Below are positions 47,397-58,288 of a DNA stretch of 64,000 nucleotides, piece after piece. Each line of letters begins with the position of its first letter. Position 1 is the first letter of the stretch. Source of the DNA: Chionoecetes opilio (taxonomy: Eukaryota; Arthropoda; Malacostraca; Decapoda; Majidae); the NCBI GenBank assembly GCA_016584305.1, contig JACEEZ010000350.1, positions 204,053 to 268,052 of the forward strand, read 5' to 3'. The notes below the pieces were generated by a model, which was not told where the DNA came from, searched no databases, and worked only from the letters and a program-made list of their open reading frames with translations. The position numbers were made by a program, and so were the translations under genes.

Positions 47397-48272
47397 CTAC
47401 TGTTTCTGCGTGTGCGACCGCAATTTTTGACGGTATTCATTTGTAGCAGTATTTGTGTCATCATTAACTACAGGTGTGTCCTGTGTTTTAGTATTTGGGC
47501 ATGGCAATTCTTCACCTGTATCTAATTCTCTAGCTACTCGTTTAACCTGGTCATATGGACGTCTTTGCATGGTATTTATAAATATGCTGGATAGTTATTT
47601 TGTGTCCATGTTCAATGGCAATGACCCTGTAAGGTCCTTCAAATGTAGAATCTAACTTTGACTTTAATTGTTGTACTGAAAGTATACTACATCACCTATA
47701 GCAATAGGCTTTTCTGCTGTGTATGGGCGTTGGTATTTAATCATGTCCTCTTTGGACAATTCAATAGCGTCTGTTACACGCTTGTATATTTTCTGAAAAT
47801 CAGCTACTCTTACTGTTACGTAATCATCAAAATTACATATTGGCTGTGTACTCTGCTCTAGAAGAGTGTAAGGTAGTCTTTTGTCTTGCCCAAATACAAT
47901 GAAATGTGGTGTTTCACATGTGGACTTGTGTAAGGAAGAGTTTAGTGTGGCAGATACTTGGGGCATCCATTCATCCCAGTGGGAACTATATGGTTGAGCT
48001 AATGACTTCAGGAGTTGTATAATCTTCCTATTTTGTTTTACTACCATGCCGTTGCTGCTAGGGTGATAGCTAGTTATGTTACATTTGTTTATGTTGAAAA
48101 GTTTGCAAATTTCAGTGAGAATTTGATTGTTAAACTCGGTACCATTGTCCGAGAGCAATGTGGATGGTGTATTGAATTTAAAGAAAACTTCATCCGTAAG
48201 TGCTTTAGCAACTGTTAGAGCCGTTTTGTCCTTCAATGGGACCCAAAACTGAAAACCTAGAAAAATTATCAA
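47397..48272 (-). pseudogene. gypsy integrase, catalytic core and C-terminus
   Basis: From about 48262 the frame reads FWVPLKDKTALTVAKAL, LLSDNGTEFNNQ (second catalytic Asp), YHPSSNGMVVKQNRK, then a long basic tail with WDEWMPQVSATLNSS and DVVYFQYNN to a stop at 47664. In this family the SNG..VE motif supplies the catalytic Glu. Here that position is Val, so strand transfer could not occur. Past 47664 the sense goes on in other frames (LKSKLDSTFEGPYRV, then a tail ending RSHTQKQ at 47397), which is the usual C-terminal beta-barrel region. The first catalytic Asp lies in the upstream frame (ETIAIDLL). Confidence 0.85.
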
Positions 48273-50110
48273 TGGCTACTAACAAGTATTGAGAACCAGA
48301 TTCTGTTAGTGGGAGTTTTAGCAAGTCAATGGCTATTGTCTCCCAAGGTCCTTTAGGTGTAGGATAAGGTAGCATAGTGGCAGGTTTACCAACTGAACCC
48401 TTTGTTTCAGCGCATGACTGACATTTATCTATATGAGCAAAAATATCTCGGCGCATGAATGGCCAAAAGTATTCCAAACGTGCTTGGTGAAAACATCTAT
48501 CTTTCCCTGGGTGACCTGCAAGGCTAGAATCATGTAAAAGGGAAAGAAATCTGGGTATAAGTGTAGAAGGGACTATCAGCTGTGTAACCTGGCGTTTAGG
48601 TTCCTGTCCTGTCGTGAGATATGTATCTCGCACCAAAAGGTTGTATTGTAGCCTAAACTCAGTAGGTGGGACAGGTAATTTTGGCAATTGTGTATCATCA
48701 CCTGACTCCAAGTAGTAAATGATGGGAGCACAGAAGGAATCATTTCGCTGTTCCTCTTCAATGTTGGGAATAGCGATCTGGTTTTCATGTTTTGGTGGTT
48801 CAGGTGTTGCGGTTACAAGTGCAATATTTCGTGATAATGAATCAGCAACGAAATTGACTTTGCCTGGCAGATACTCAAATTTTGGGTGGAAGTCTAGTAT
48901 CGTCAGGCGCCAACGTGCTAATTTGCCTGACAGCTCCTTTGAATTGAATAATTCTACTACAGGTGCATGGTCTGTTTTAACAAGAATGTTATACCCATAA
49001 ATTACAGATTTGAAATGCTTCAAAGACCATACGACCGCCAGAGCTTCCTTATGGGTGGTTGAATAGTTACGCTCTGCGGGATTAAGAGTTCTGCTGGCAT
49101 AAGCTAATGCACGCCATTTACCTCTATCATCCTTCTGCATCAGCACAGCACCAAGGCCTACATCTGATGCATCAGTGAAGAGTGTAAACTGACGTGTATA
49201 ATCTAGGTAAGCAAGGACTGGGGCATCACACAACAATGCCTTTAATTTAGAAAATGCTTGCTCCTGTGGAGCTTCCCATGAAAATTCTACATCTTTCTTT
49301 AAGAGATGTGATAGTGGACTTGCAATTCGTGAATAATCCATGATAAATTGTCTGCAAAAACCACTGAGGCCCAAAAAACTTCTGAGGGCTTTGACATTCT
49401 TAGGGGTTGGAAAATTTATCATTGCATCTATCTTAGACGTGGTAGTGTGTAAGCCTGTGGCATCCAAAACATGACCCAAGAAAGAGATTTGTTTCTTCAT
49501 GAAGGAACATTTTGTTAGTTTAACCTTCAAATTAGCATCTTTAAGTTTAGAAAGTACTCTGTCTAGTGTTCGTAGGTGAGAGTTTGTGTCGGGGGTACAA
49601 ATAATTATGTCGTCCAGGAATGCAAAAACTGTATCTCCTAGTAATTCCGAGAAAACAGTGTTGATTAAATATTGAAAAGCTAGTGGTGCACCTGCTATTC
49701 CAAATGGTAGCTTTTTGAAAACGTAATGGCCTGCAGGAGTACTGAACGCTGTGAGGTCCTTAGATACCTCATCTGATGGGACCTGCCAGTATCCACTGAC
49801 AAGGTTCAGTGTAGAGAACACTTTCTTATCAGGACCTATGGACATCAGAATATCCTGCAATACTGGTAGAGGATACCTGGTTACTTGACAAACAGCATTG
49901 AGGCGCCGATAGTCTACGACCGGTCGCCAATCGCCTGTTTTCTTAGGGATCAAAAATAATGGAAAATTCCATGGGCTGGTGGATGGTTCAATAACATCAT
50001 CCTCTAACATTTTCTTAACCATGCCATCAAGTATAGACCTTTGTGAGTGGGGTAGCCTATATGCTGGAATGTAGATAGGTTGTGTATCAGGTAGCAAAGG
50101 AATGTGTGAT
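48205..50110 (-). pseudogene. gypsy pol: RT, RNase H and integrase N-terminus
   Basis: About 630 open codons. In order: PIYIPAYRLPHSQ; DWRPVVDYRRLNAV; FSTLNLVSGYWQV; KLPFGIAGAPLAFQ; FAFLDDIIICT; RNase H FTLFTDASDVGLGAVL and THKEALAVVWSLKHF; the integrase zinc finger (HPGKDRCFHQ...HIDKCQSC) and ETIAIDLL...IDNFSRF. Motif A of RT normally has Asp in LDL; here it is LNL, so one catalytic Asp is lost while LDD is kept. The frame is left near 48245, where the integrase core continues one frame over. Proteins of this layout make and insert the DNA copy of the element. Confidence 0.92.
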
Positions 50111-50790
50111 GTGTTATAAGGTTTGTCGTACCTAAAGAATCACCTTGAATGGCAATTGTGTCATGATTTGCAGTTAGTACTTGCAATAGTGCTTGCTTTG
50201 ACTCTGGAAAATCCATATCCGCTAAGGAAGGACTAAGTGCATCCTGTACACACTGTACATGATCAGTGGCAGGGTCTCCAGTTGATAAAATGGGAACTAC
50301 TGGCAAAGTCGCAATCGGACCCACGGCCTTTGGGGTGACTACGAAATCGGCTAAGTACGTTCCTGTGTGCAGCTTTTGAGTGCACGGTGACTTATTATGA
50401 ATGTACATTTTAGTAATGCCCCTGGCGTTAACACTGCACAAAGCTGATTCCATGAAAAGAGTATTCACTCGTACTGATTCACTCAAACATATAGCTTCGC
50501 AATCATCATTCACACCTGCAAGTTTCAGAGATACCAAAAGAGATTCGCGACCATTTAGTGAAACGTCTTCCACTAAACAGGCACGGTGTGTCTCAGAATC
50601 TTGCGAAGGACAGAGAACAGTAGGGGTAGAACAGGAATCAGTTTCAGTGTTACTCAGTGAATTTATTACACTGTGAGCTGTCACCTGTGATGGCCGCTCG
50701 GGCACGCTATTAATTACATTTACGTTAATTTCAGGAGCTTGCACTATTGCAGAACTAAATGGGGAAGGATGGGGAAGGATTTTTGACTTC
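50111..50790 (-). pseudogene. gypsy protease-RT connector
   Basis: This part of the polyprotein lies in a third frame: FSSAIVQAPEINVNVINSV, RESLLVSLKLAGVNDD and NKSPCTQKLHTGTYLADFV, up to SLGTTNLITHH. Two breaks isolate it. Near 50760 a 10-base tandem repeat (GGGGAAGGAT twice) shifts the frame after the protease. Near 50110 a one-base change returns to the pol frame. Confidence 0.75.
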
Positions 50791-51885
50791 GGGTATATAT
50801 GTTCCATAATACCTAATCCCGTGTAAGTGCGGACAAACTTCAATGCATTCATCTCGCATTGTTGAAATACCTATCAGGAGGTCAGCAGGGAATGATAATC
50901 CCTGTGAAATATGGAAACAGATAGGGGTTGCAGGCACGAATTCCTCAAATTTTAAGGGAAGCCATACTTTACCAATGACAGGGAATTTCTTGCTATCTAA
51001 ACCTGTCAGTCTGATTGACGGAGGTTCTAAGAATAGGACAGATTTCGTTTCATTACGTAATACATTCAGTGTATCTATGTCCATAATATTTGCTCCTGCA
51101 CCTGTGTCCATAAAAGCAGTTAATTGCTTGTCTTTGTGAATGACAGGTACAGTGAGAACTTCATATAAAGTAGATGTACCTATAAATACCTCATCTAAGT
51201 TATCATCATTTGCAGTAATGTCACTACGAAGGTACCCTGTAAATGTTTGTTCTGTAGTATGAGCTGTAATGATAGGCTTAACCTTGTCTGGCATGGGTAA
51301 AGGAAAATATTGCTTTACTATGTTAACTTCTGGGGAATCCTGTATTACATTCTCATTGTGTGCGTCACCATGAAAAACAGGTGTAACGTAGGGGCGTTGT
51401 GTATTGTGCCTAAACCTTCCTCTGTCGGCGGGAGACAATGCGTGGCGTTGTCTGCGTCTCAAATAACGGCATTGGTCAGAGTTATGACTCCAGGAATTGT
51501 GATATACACAATACTGTTTCTTGTAAAGTACGTATCTGTTGTAGTCTATTGATCTACAATGTGACAGAGTATGTCCTGGAACTTTACAAGATACACAAAA
51601 ATAGCTTTTACGTGCGTAATTATAGCTATCATAACGTTGATAACGTCGCTTCACCTGATACGGTGGAGTGTAATGCTTATGTTGCTTATAGCAAGAAGAA
51701 TATCTACTCCTACCTTGTGTTGTAGGGAAAAAGTTGTGAGAAGAATGCGGTCTAGCACTTCGCCTATAATATGAGGGATAGATGTCTGTTTGTTGTGCAC
51801 AATGATTTAAGTGCTCTGACGGAGTCTGTAATGTACGTAGCCATTGTAAAATTAAATGTAAAACAATGTTAAAATAGCACTATAA
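50755..51885 (-). pseudogene. gypsy Gag remnant and aspartic protease
   Basis: The open frame runs from after a TAG near 51885, without a clear start, to 50755. It holds a Tyr/Arg/His-rich stretch and two small Cys/His clusters, CVSCKVPGHTLSHC and CVYHNSWSHNSDQC. The first is close to a nucleocapsid knuckle and the second has a CXXH...C order. The protease follows, with active site AFMDTGAGANIMD. The capsid part of Gag is not recognisable upstream, so Gag is truncated or too diverged to call. Confidence 0.75.
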
Positions 51886-52978
51886 TATTTCTTACGTTTA
51901 AATTGTCCGTAAATGTGTGTTGTAGATGTGAACGTCACTGTGTGAGACAATAATGTAATGTAAAGATAATGTAATACCTACAACTGTATAACTGCCCAAA
52001 ACTGTATAAATTACTTAGCTGTTTGCTACTAGCATAGGTGAATGATTAAGTGAGGGCCTGGTAGGTGAAAGATGATCAACACACAGGTGGTTGGGTGCCA
52101 GGATGACGGATGTATACAGTCGCTGGATACATACAACCTGGTAAAGAGTTCACATTAGAAAAATATAACAACTATTAGACATACACAAAATAAGAAATAA
52201 TAGTTATATACTCAGACAGTTGTGTAGTGTGGCACGCGCTTAAGTCCATAGTGTGAGACTGGTGGTGGGTAGCAAGGTAGTGGCTGTGGTGTGTGTCAAG
52301 GGCGCGGGGCGGCATGGAGGGTGTTTTGCAGGGTGGGGGGCTTAGTAAGCGTTATACGCTCGGAACATAGAGGGTGTTAGGGGGGGTGGATGTGTTCCTG
52401 TCCGGGGGGGTGAAGGGTGTTGTGTTGCTTCGTCGCTTGAGGGTATTAAGTTGATGGTTGGGCTGATTATTGTGTTGCTTGAGTTGCGGTGGGCCATGAT
52501 GAGAAGATCTTCGTATTCGGGGCGAAAGATAATTAGAGCCGGTAGAGCTGAGATGTCGTTGCCTGGCAGCGATGGGTGGGTGGCAGGAGTTGACGCGTCG
52601 ACCTTGTGACTGCGGAATGCGCTGATGAAGCATGAGACGGGTGTGTCCGTCTCTCTCCACTCTGTAGTTGCTTGTAGACTCGTAGATTCTTGTAGGTAGT
52701 TGCTGCTTGTAGGAGATGGTTGTTGATTGTAGTACTTGTAGATATAGCATTTGCCGGCTGAATTGCTCGTGGGGCTGTAGCAATTCTTGTAGATTCTATT
52801 GATTGTAGATTCTGTTGCGGCTTGTAGGAGTTGATTGTAGTAGTAGAAATACTTGGTAGTCGCTGGCTGGCTTGTGCTTGTAGTTTTGGCTTGTAGACTG
52901 CGTGGGGTAAGTTAACACTGCGTTATAGTGTTATACGTAAGACTGATAAAATCAGTCACCACCGCTTATGTCACCATT
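51886..52978 (-). other. gypsy 5' leader and primer-binding site
   Basis: Next to the 5' LTR, two bases in, the minus strand reads TGGTGACATAAGCGG, a plausible primer-binding site because it begins TGG. The first seven bases fit tRNAs whose 3' end is GTCACCA. The rest has CTACAAG-rich repeats and polar frames (for example 52783-52352) without a Gag match. Confidence 0.6.
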
Positions 52979-53525
52979 TATAAGTCGGTATATTCTAGAG
53001 ACTTATCTGGTATGAGTTAAATTGGTACTTCCAGCTTTGTACACATTTATTTAGAGTCCAGTAAGGACCGTAGAGATTACAACCAAGTACAATGAATGTC
53101 TTGAGCACAGCCAGGGAGTGTCGGATGTGGCGAGTGAGCAGAGCGTGTTTGTAGCGTCGATGTCCGAGGTCTTCTCCCCCTTCTCCTCGTGATTCTGGCT
53201 TCTTATCACTTCTTGTTGATCTTATACTTTATGCTGACAACTAGGCATTTGCCCTGTGACATACTTTGAGAATGCAAGGTGTTCATGGGTCTCACGGTGA
53301 AACAGAGGAGGAAAGATAAACGTATAATTATATATACTTTACATAGATATATAATTATATGTTTATAATGTTTCTAAAAATACACTGATTCTTTTGATGT
53401 TAAGTACATGAAAATATAATGTATGGTAGTTGTAGTACTTGTTACACTTGTGTGATAATAGTTGTAATTCAATAATAATAGTTATGCAAGTTAATATATA
53501 TGTTAGGAGTGATAACTGACTGACA
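52979..53525 (-). repeat. gypsy 5' LTR
   Basis: 547 bases matching the 3' LTR over the whole length. The differences are mostly single-base substitutions and indels in A, T or G runs. Confidence 0.9.
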
Positions 53526-53529
53526 TGTC

Positions 53530-54015
53530 TTAAACAGTCAGTTGTGATGGAATTTCGTATTTAGGCAGGACACCATTAAATTTACTAAGTATAGTTGTTA
53601 CATCAGTTATATGAGATTTCCATTTTAACTTACTATCAATGATAATTCCAAAAAATTTACATTCTTCTTATTGTTCTAACAAAACATTGTCAAAAATACA
53701 CATCAATATGCTCAGGTTGAAACATTAAAAGTGATGATAATATACAATGAGTTTTAGAAATGTTGTTGGTCAATTTGTTGCATTTGATCCAATTAGAAAC
53801 CCTAAGTAGTTCTGAAATTAAAGTATTAGTTAAGTAGTTTAGGTCTTGTCTCTGAATGAAAATTGTTGTGTCATCAGCAAAAAGAAGGAATTTAAGTCTG
53901 TCCGTACTGTGCGTTATGTCATTTATATACAATGCAAATAAAATAGGACCCAAAATAGACCCTTGTGGTACTCCACAGTTAACAGAAGTGAAAGAAGACA
54001 CGGACTGCTCATAAA
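53530..54015 (-). pseudogene. CR1-like LINE, RT palm segment
   Basis: Lies between the gypsy and hAT-like insertions. The minus-strand frame 54001-53690 has SVNCGVPQGSILGPILFALY and LFADDTTIFIQ, the RT catalytic box with both Asp kept. Beyond it, in another frame, is CKFFGIIIDSKLKWKSH, then RNSITTDCLRH at the gypsy border. This continues the [11 protein letters not shown] part that lies on the far side of the hAT-like element. Confidence 0.9.
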
Positions 54016-54023
54016 CAGTGCAT

Positions 54024-56004
54024 TAGGGTACGCCGTATAACAAAAATTCTTTTTCTCAACTTTGGCATGCCAATTTCCTATGTAAAATGGAATTTTAAGA
54101 CGATTTTATTGTAGTTCCATTTTTGCATTTGAGCAATTCTTACTATGCAAAATCGCACTTTTATATTGCACCCTTATCAAATAATGCTTAAATGAGTACG
54201 CAGTGTCCGGTTGGTCCTGTGTATTGCATCATGCACCAATATGAGTTCCAAATGACTAGCGTGGTAAGCTCTTTCTGATCAGTTGGTTCATCAGGCACTA
54301 CATCACAGTGTCACAGCCTCTACGTTGGCCTAGAACGTGTCCATCATGTCCTTCTTAGACCTGAAGCAGGGCATGGTCTCCCGGTGGTTGGCCCGAGCCC
54401 GGATGAACCCGTCTCTGGCCTGCTGCCCTACCACTGCTGCCGCAGCCTTTGTCACCTGCTTCACGACTCTTTCGGTGCTCTGAGTGTGGATAGAGAACTC
54501 CGGAACCTCGTACGGCTTGACCAGGATCTCCTGGATCTGATTCCCGGACAGTGAACAGGTGAATGCCGGCTCGTGCACCTGGCCAGGCTGCCAGCTGATC
54601 AGTGTCTGCAAGCTGGTGGCTGAGAAGTTCAGCTTGGGTGTGATGCGAGGTCCTACACTGGTGTCCCCATACTCCTCGCCAGCCCTCAGCTTCAAAATCT
54701 GGGTCACGGCGAACCTGCGGTCGTCCTCACTCTGACTCGCAATCAGCGAGAGGAGGACACATTCTGAGTGTGCGAACCATGCTCCTGTCCGCACGTAGAA
54801 GGTCACAGCTGTTTGGACCTTCTTGGGCTGCGACCTCATCACTCCTGACCTGCGTGAGGATGTGCTTGGGGGCGTCCTCTAGTCTGTGGTGAACCTTGAT
54901 GTCGTAGTAGAGTTTGAAGTACACCTTCAGGCAGTACTTGACTAGGATTTCCAGGGTGTTCAGTTCTTTGCCAGTCAGGCCATGCTTTCTAGTCCACATG
55001 TACACGAATGACTGGGCTGTGGTGAGCCATCTGGAGTGGGGACACCTTGCCACACTTGATCTCCTGCAGCTCGGACTGGAGAACGCCCCGCTTCACAGCC
55101 TGGACCATCTGGTAGGAGACCTGCTGGTCAATGGACATGTTGACCAGTATATACTCCGGTATCTCCGTGAGATCTTCACCCCCCTGGCACTCCTCTGAAC
55201 TCTGCGTTGTACTGCATCTCATTCACGCTGGACAGCAGACGCCACACTGGACCCGTGAAGCCAGTGTCAGATGAGGTAGGCCCGTCGATGCTGGTGATAA
55301 GGTGGCGCAGGGGCAACTCGTTTGTGTGCAACACGCATATACTCCAGAAGAGCTTGCGTCCCAGCATCTTCTCCAAATGGGCGTGAGTACCACCCTTCCA
55401 CCCCGTGTTGGCCCTAGTTGAGGTCCCTGCAGTACGATCAGTGAGTCGGTGGAGTCGTATGTCACCAGCAGATCATAGAAAAAGCCTGAGCCACCTTGAA
55501 AGCAGGCTTCTCGGTGGCACCGGGTCCTCTGGTACAAAGTGCCAAGGTACCTTCCAGATGGCTCCTCTGTCACTGACACATGCTCCTCCATGATCAACCT
55601 TGGGTGCAGTTTCCCATAGCTGTCGGGCACCATCGCCCTGGTCTTGTCCTTCCTCCCATCGTAACCCAATCCAACTATTTTGGTACCCTGGTTAGGGTAC
55701 GCCGGATAACAAACAAAATCTTTTTCTCAACTTTGGCATGCGAATTTCCTATGTAAAATGGAATTCTAAGACGATTTTACCAAGTCCATTTTTGCATTTG
55801 AGCAATTCTTACTATGCAAAATCGCACTTTAAGCTATGTTTTACATATAAATATAAAAGTCCCTTTTTGCATAGCAGGAAGTGCTCAAAACAAAAAGTTA
55901 AAGTGGACAAACCACCCTTAAAAATCTATTTTACATAAGAAAACACCCTGCCAAATTCGAAATAATCTATATTTCACTTTTCATTGGACCTACGGCGTAC
56001 CCTA
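54024..56004 (-). mobile_element. hAT-like DNA transposon
   Basis: Both tips carry the same 14-base inverted repeat, TAGGGTACGCCGTA. Outside lie 8-base duplications with one mismatch: CAGTGCAT (54016-54023) and CTGTGCAT (56005-56012). The latter fits the hAT preference nTnnnnAn, and removing the element rejoins the LINE RT sense. The left 160 bases recur in direct orientation at 55693, so a short second copy may form the right end. The interior carries a broken transposase-like gene on the minus strand. Confidence 0.8.
54330..55669 (-). pseudogene. transposase-like pseudogene of an unnamed family
   Basis: Five minus-strand frames used in turn give one protein: LGYDGRKDKTRAMVPDS (55669), GTSTRANTGWKGG, ICVLHTNELPLRHLI..DG (55376), SSVNEMQYNAEF, ILVNMSIDQQVSYQMVQAV (55222), CPHSRWLTTAQSF (55053), then ECVLLSLIASQSEDDRRFAV and FSIHTQSTERVVKQVTKAAAA ending GFIRARANHR (54842-54330). 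I know this set (GWKGG, NELPLRHL, SRWLT, HTQ.ER.VK, RDGFIRAR) from proteins present in many copies in insect and crustacean genomes, mostly left uncharacterised. SRWLT recalls the hAT RW motif, and the acidic residues before GWKGG, in NELP and in TER could be a DDE triad (inference). Its place inside hAT-like ends is the best clue to function. Confidence 0.65.
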
Positions 56005-56012
56005 CTGTGCAT

Positions 56013-57957
56013 TGATTTATAAAACTTAAATAGTTTTTGAACCAGTTTAATGTTATGCCACGAAACCCATAAACCTTTAATTTTTCCAATAAAATAGGGT
56101 GGGATATAGTATCAAAAGCTTTTGACAGATCACAAAAAACTGTTATTTGGTGTCCCTTGTTGTCTAAAGCATTGTGCATATTTCAGCAAAGATGATGCAA
56201 AGCAAGTTCGGCGGAGTAATTAGGACGAAAACCAAATTGAACATTTGACAGAATAGAACATTTAGAAATATAATCCATTAATGTAATGACAACAATTTTT
56301 CAAAAATTTTACTAAAACTGGGAAGAATTGAGACTGGCCTATAATTACTATGCAATGTTTTCTCACCTTTTTTGTGCACAGGAACAATTCTTGCAATATG
56401 TAGATGTTTAGGAAAGCAACCTTCTTAAAAAGATCTATTGATAATGTATACAAGGAAAGTAGAAACTACATCAGAACATTTCTTAATTACATTTATATTG
56501 ATGTCATCAAACCCAGCAGCAGGTGATTTAAGATTACTGATGACTGTTTTTATTTCCGAAAGAAGTGCTGGGCGAAGAAAGAAATTAGATGTATGAGATT
56601 CAGGAAGGTAGGAAGTAAATGGAACAGAAGGCTGTTGGATGTTCACAGCTAACCTGCTTGCAATATTAGTAAAGTATTCATTAAATAACTCTGCTATTTC
56701 ATAATGATTATATGAGTTATTACCTTGGAAAGAGATAAAGTACCAGCATTTTTTTATTACTACTTTTTCCCATCATAGAATTTACGATATCCCATGTTTT
56801 CTTAGAATTTCCTGCATTATCCATCAACTTGGATTTATAATAGTTTTCCTTAGCTGCCCTTATTAAAGAAGTGAGAGTATTTCTATACTGTTTGAACTGT
56901 TTCTCATATGTAAGTGGCCATTTTGCATAGAGCTTCTGTAATTTATTCCGGCGCTTAATTGATGTTTTTATTGCTTGAGTTATATATGGTTTATCACTAT
57001 GTTTTTCTTTAGAAGTAAATTTTTTGAGTGGGAAATGTTGGTCATATAAATAACGAAATTTTTCAATGCAATTATCAAAACTTACATTTACGTCATTCTC
57101 AGTCATATCAGAGATCCAATTATAATTAGCCAAATCTGTTTGAAATGATTCTATTGATAGATTATTTAATGATCTCTTAGCAAAAGTTTTTTACAGAAGA
57201 CTGGATGACAGAGTCATTATTAACAGAAAATACACTATTTATTGGAAAACGATCACTAATTGAAGTATAATATATGCCACTCACCTGATGCTTTTGTAAA
57301 TTACTTGTCCAAATATGATCAATTAAAGAAATTTAAGTCGCAGTAACTCTGGTTGGCTTGGTTATTGTTGGGAAAAAGTAATAAGAGTAAAGCAGGTTAG
57401 TGAATTCCTGCACCCTGTTCTCATTTATAAGCAGGTTAACGTTGAAATCCCCCATCATATAACATACACTCGGCAATACTATCAATGGACGACATAAATG
57501 CTTCAATGGTAGAATTGGGTGTCTGTAAACTATTCCTACAATAAAACAAAAAGGTTTAGTAACTTTTAAAAACAGAGATTCTATATGAGGTAATTGCAAA
57601 GATATGTCATATAGTTCTGAACTTGTCTAACGTCTATGAAGATAGATCGCCACTCCTCCTCCACGTGTATTCTTGTTCTTGAAATGTGGATAAAAATTGT
57701 TTAAATTATAAAGTGAACAAATGTCATCGCTTAAGCGTGTCTCACAAAAAACAATAACATCAAAATTAATGTCTACCCGATCTAAGCACTGGTCCACAAA
57801 AGTGTCAAAGTGAAGAGGAATGCTGGAAATGTTATAAGATAACAGTTTTAAAGAGCTACTGGTAAATCTATGCGCTAACAATGTGTCACAAAAAAAATAT
57901 TCACATGCAGGTTCATACACAACATGATCATTCGAAGAATCATCATCATCAAAATTG
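56013..57957 (-). pseudogene. CR1-like LINE ORF2: endonuclease and RT N-terminal half
   Basis: From 57957 downward: FDDDDSSNDHVVYEPACEYFF, then the endonuclease (LKLLSYNISSIPLHFDTF, IVFCETRLSDD, RGGGVAIYL, a stop at 57627, VGIVYRHP, MMGDFNVNLL, a stop at 57333, SLIDHIW, SDRFP). The final catalytic His of SDH is Arg here. Next are the linker (KRRNKLQKLYAKWPLTY), LKSPAAGFDDININ, NYRPVSILPSFSKIFEKL and [20 protein letters not shown], the first RT palm Asp. At least four frames are used. The gene is cut at 56012 by the hAT-like element and at 57958 by a retro-tail. Confidence 0.88.
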
Positions 57958-57961
57958 TATC

Positions 57962-58082
57962 AACTAAATTGGCCTACCCCTTTGTTTTTATTCTATTCTC
58001 TTACTGTCTTCTTTATAGGGACTGGCAACTAAGCAGCTTTGTGTTACCCATTTTTGTTGTGCCCTTGGCCAGTTCCCTGTAA

Positions 58083-58121
<39 letters not shown>
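57962..58121 (+). mobile_element. LINE 3' tail with poly-A, inserted in ORF2
   Basis: Same sequence family as 18539-18680, ending here in about 35 A (58087-58121). It splits the first codons of the LINE ORF2: MSEFMNILHKEVRHQFPLSV lies on one side (from 58204) and the EPACEYFF part on the other. No clear target duplication. Confidence 0.75.
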
Positions 58122-58124
<3 letters not shown>

Positions 58125-58204
58125 TTGAACCTTAAATGATCAATTACACTAAGTGGAAACTGGTGACGAACCTCTTTATGTAATATATTCATAAACTCAC
58201 TCAT
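58122..58204 (-). pseudogene. CR1-like LINE ORF2, first codons
   Basis: The start codon at 58204 gives MSEFMNILHKEVRHQFPLSV, then VIDHLRFKR up to the poly-A insertion. The spacing to ORF1 is 84 bases. Confidence 0.6.
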
Positions 58205-58288
58205 TTAAATTCCTAAATGGAAGAAAATTCTCAATAACAGACATTGTTTAGTTAGATTATATTGAATACGTGATCCTTTACCAACCAG

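Larger units (their letters stand above)
43824..53525 (-). mobile_element. complete Ty3/gypsy LTR retrotransposon
   Basis: Two long direct repeats, 43824-44368 and 52979-53525, bound the element. Both begin TGTCA on the minus strand and end CTTATA. A 4-base target duplication, TGTC on the plus strand, lies at 43820-43823 and 53526-53529. The internal part carries, in minus-strand order, a Cys-rich gag remnant with protease, RT, RNase H and integrase, the order of Ty3/gypsy. It sits inside the RT gene of a CR1-like LINE. LTRs differ at scattered positions and several short indels. All reading frames are broken and two catalytic residues are lost, so it is dead. Confidence 0.92.

Noticed and set aside
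52352..52783. 143-codon Gln/Ser/Pro frame as gypsy Gag capsid
   Set aside because: No capsid or nucleocapsid landmark. It overlaps CTACAAG repeats in the leader. Left as uncertain non-coding leader.
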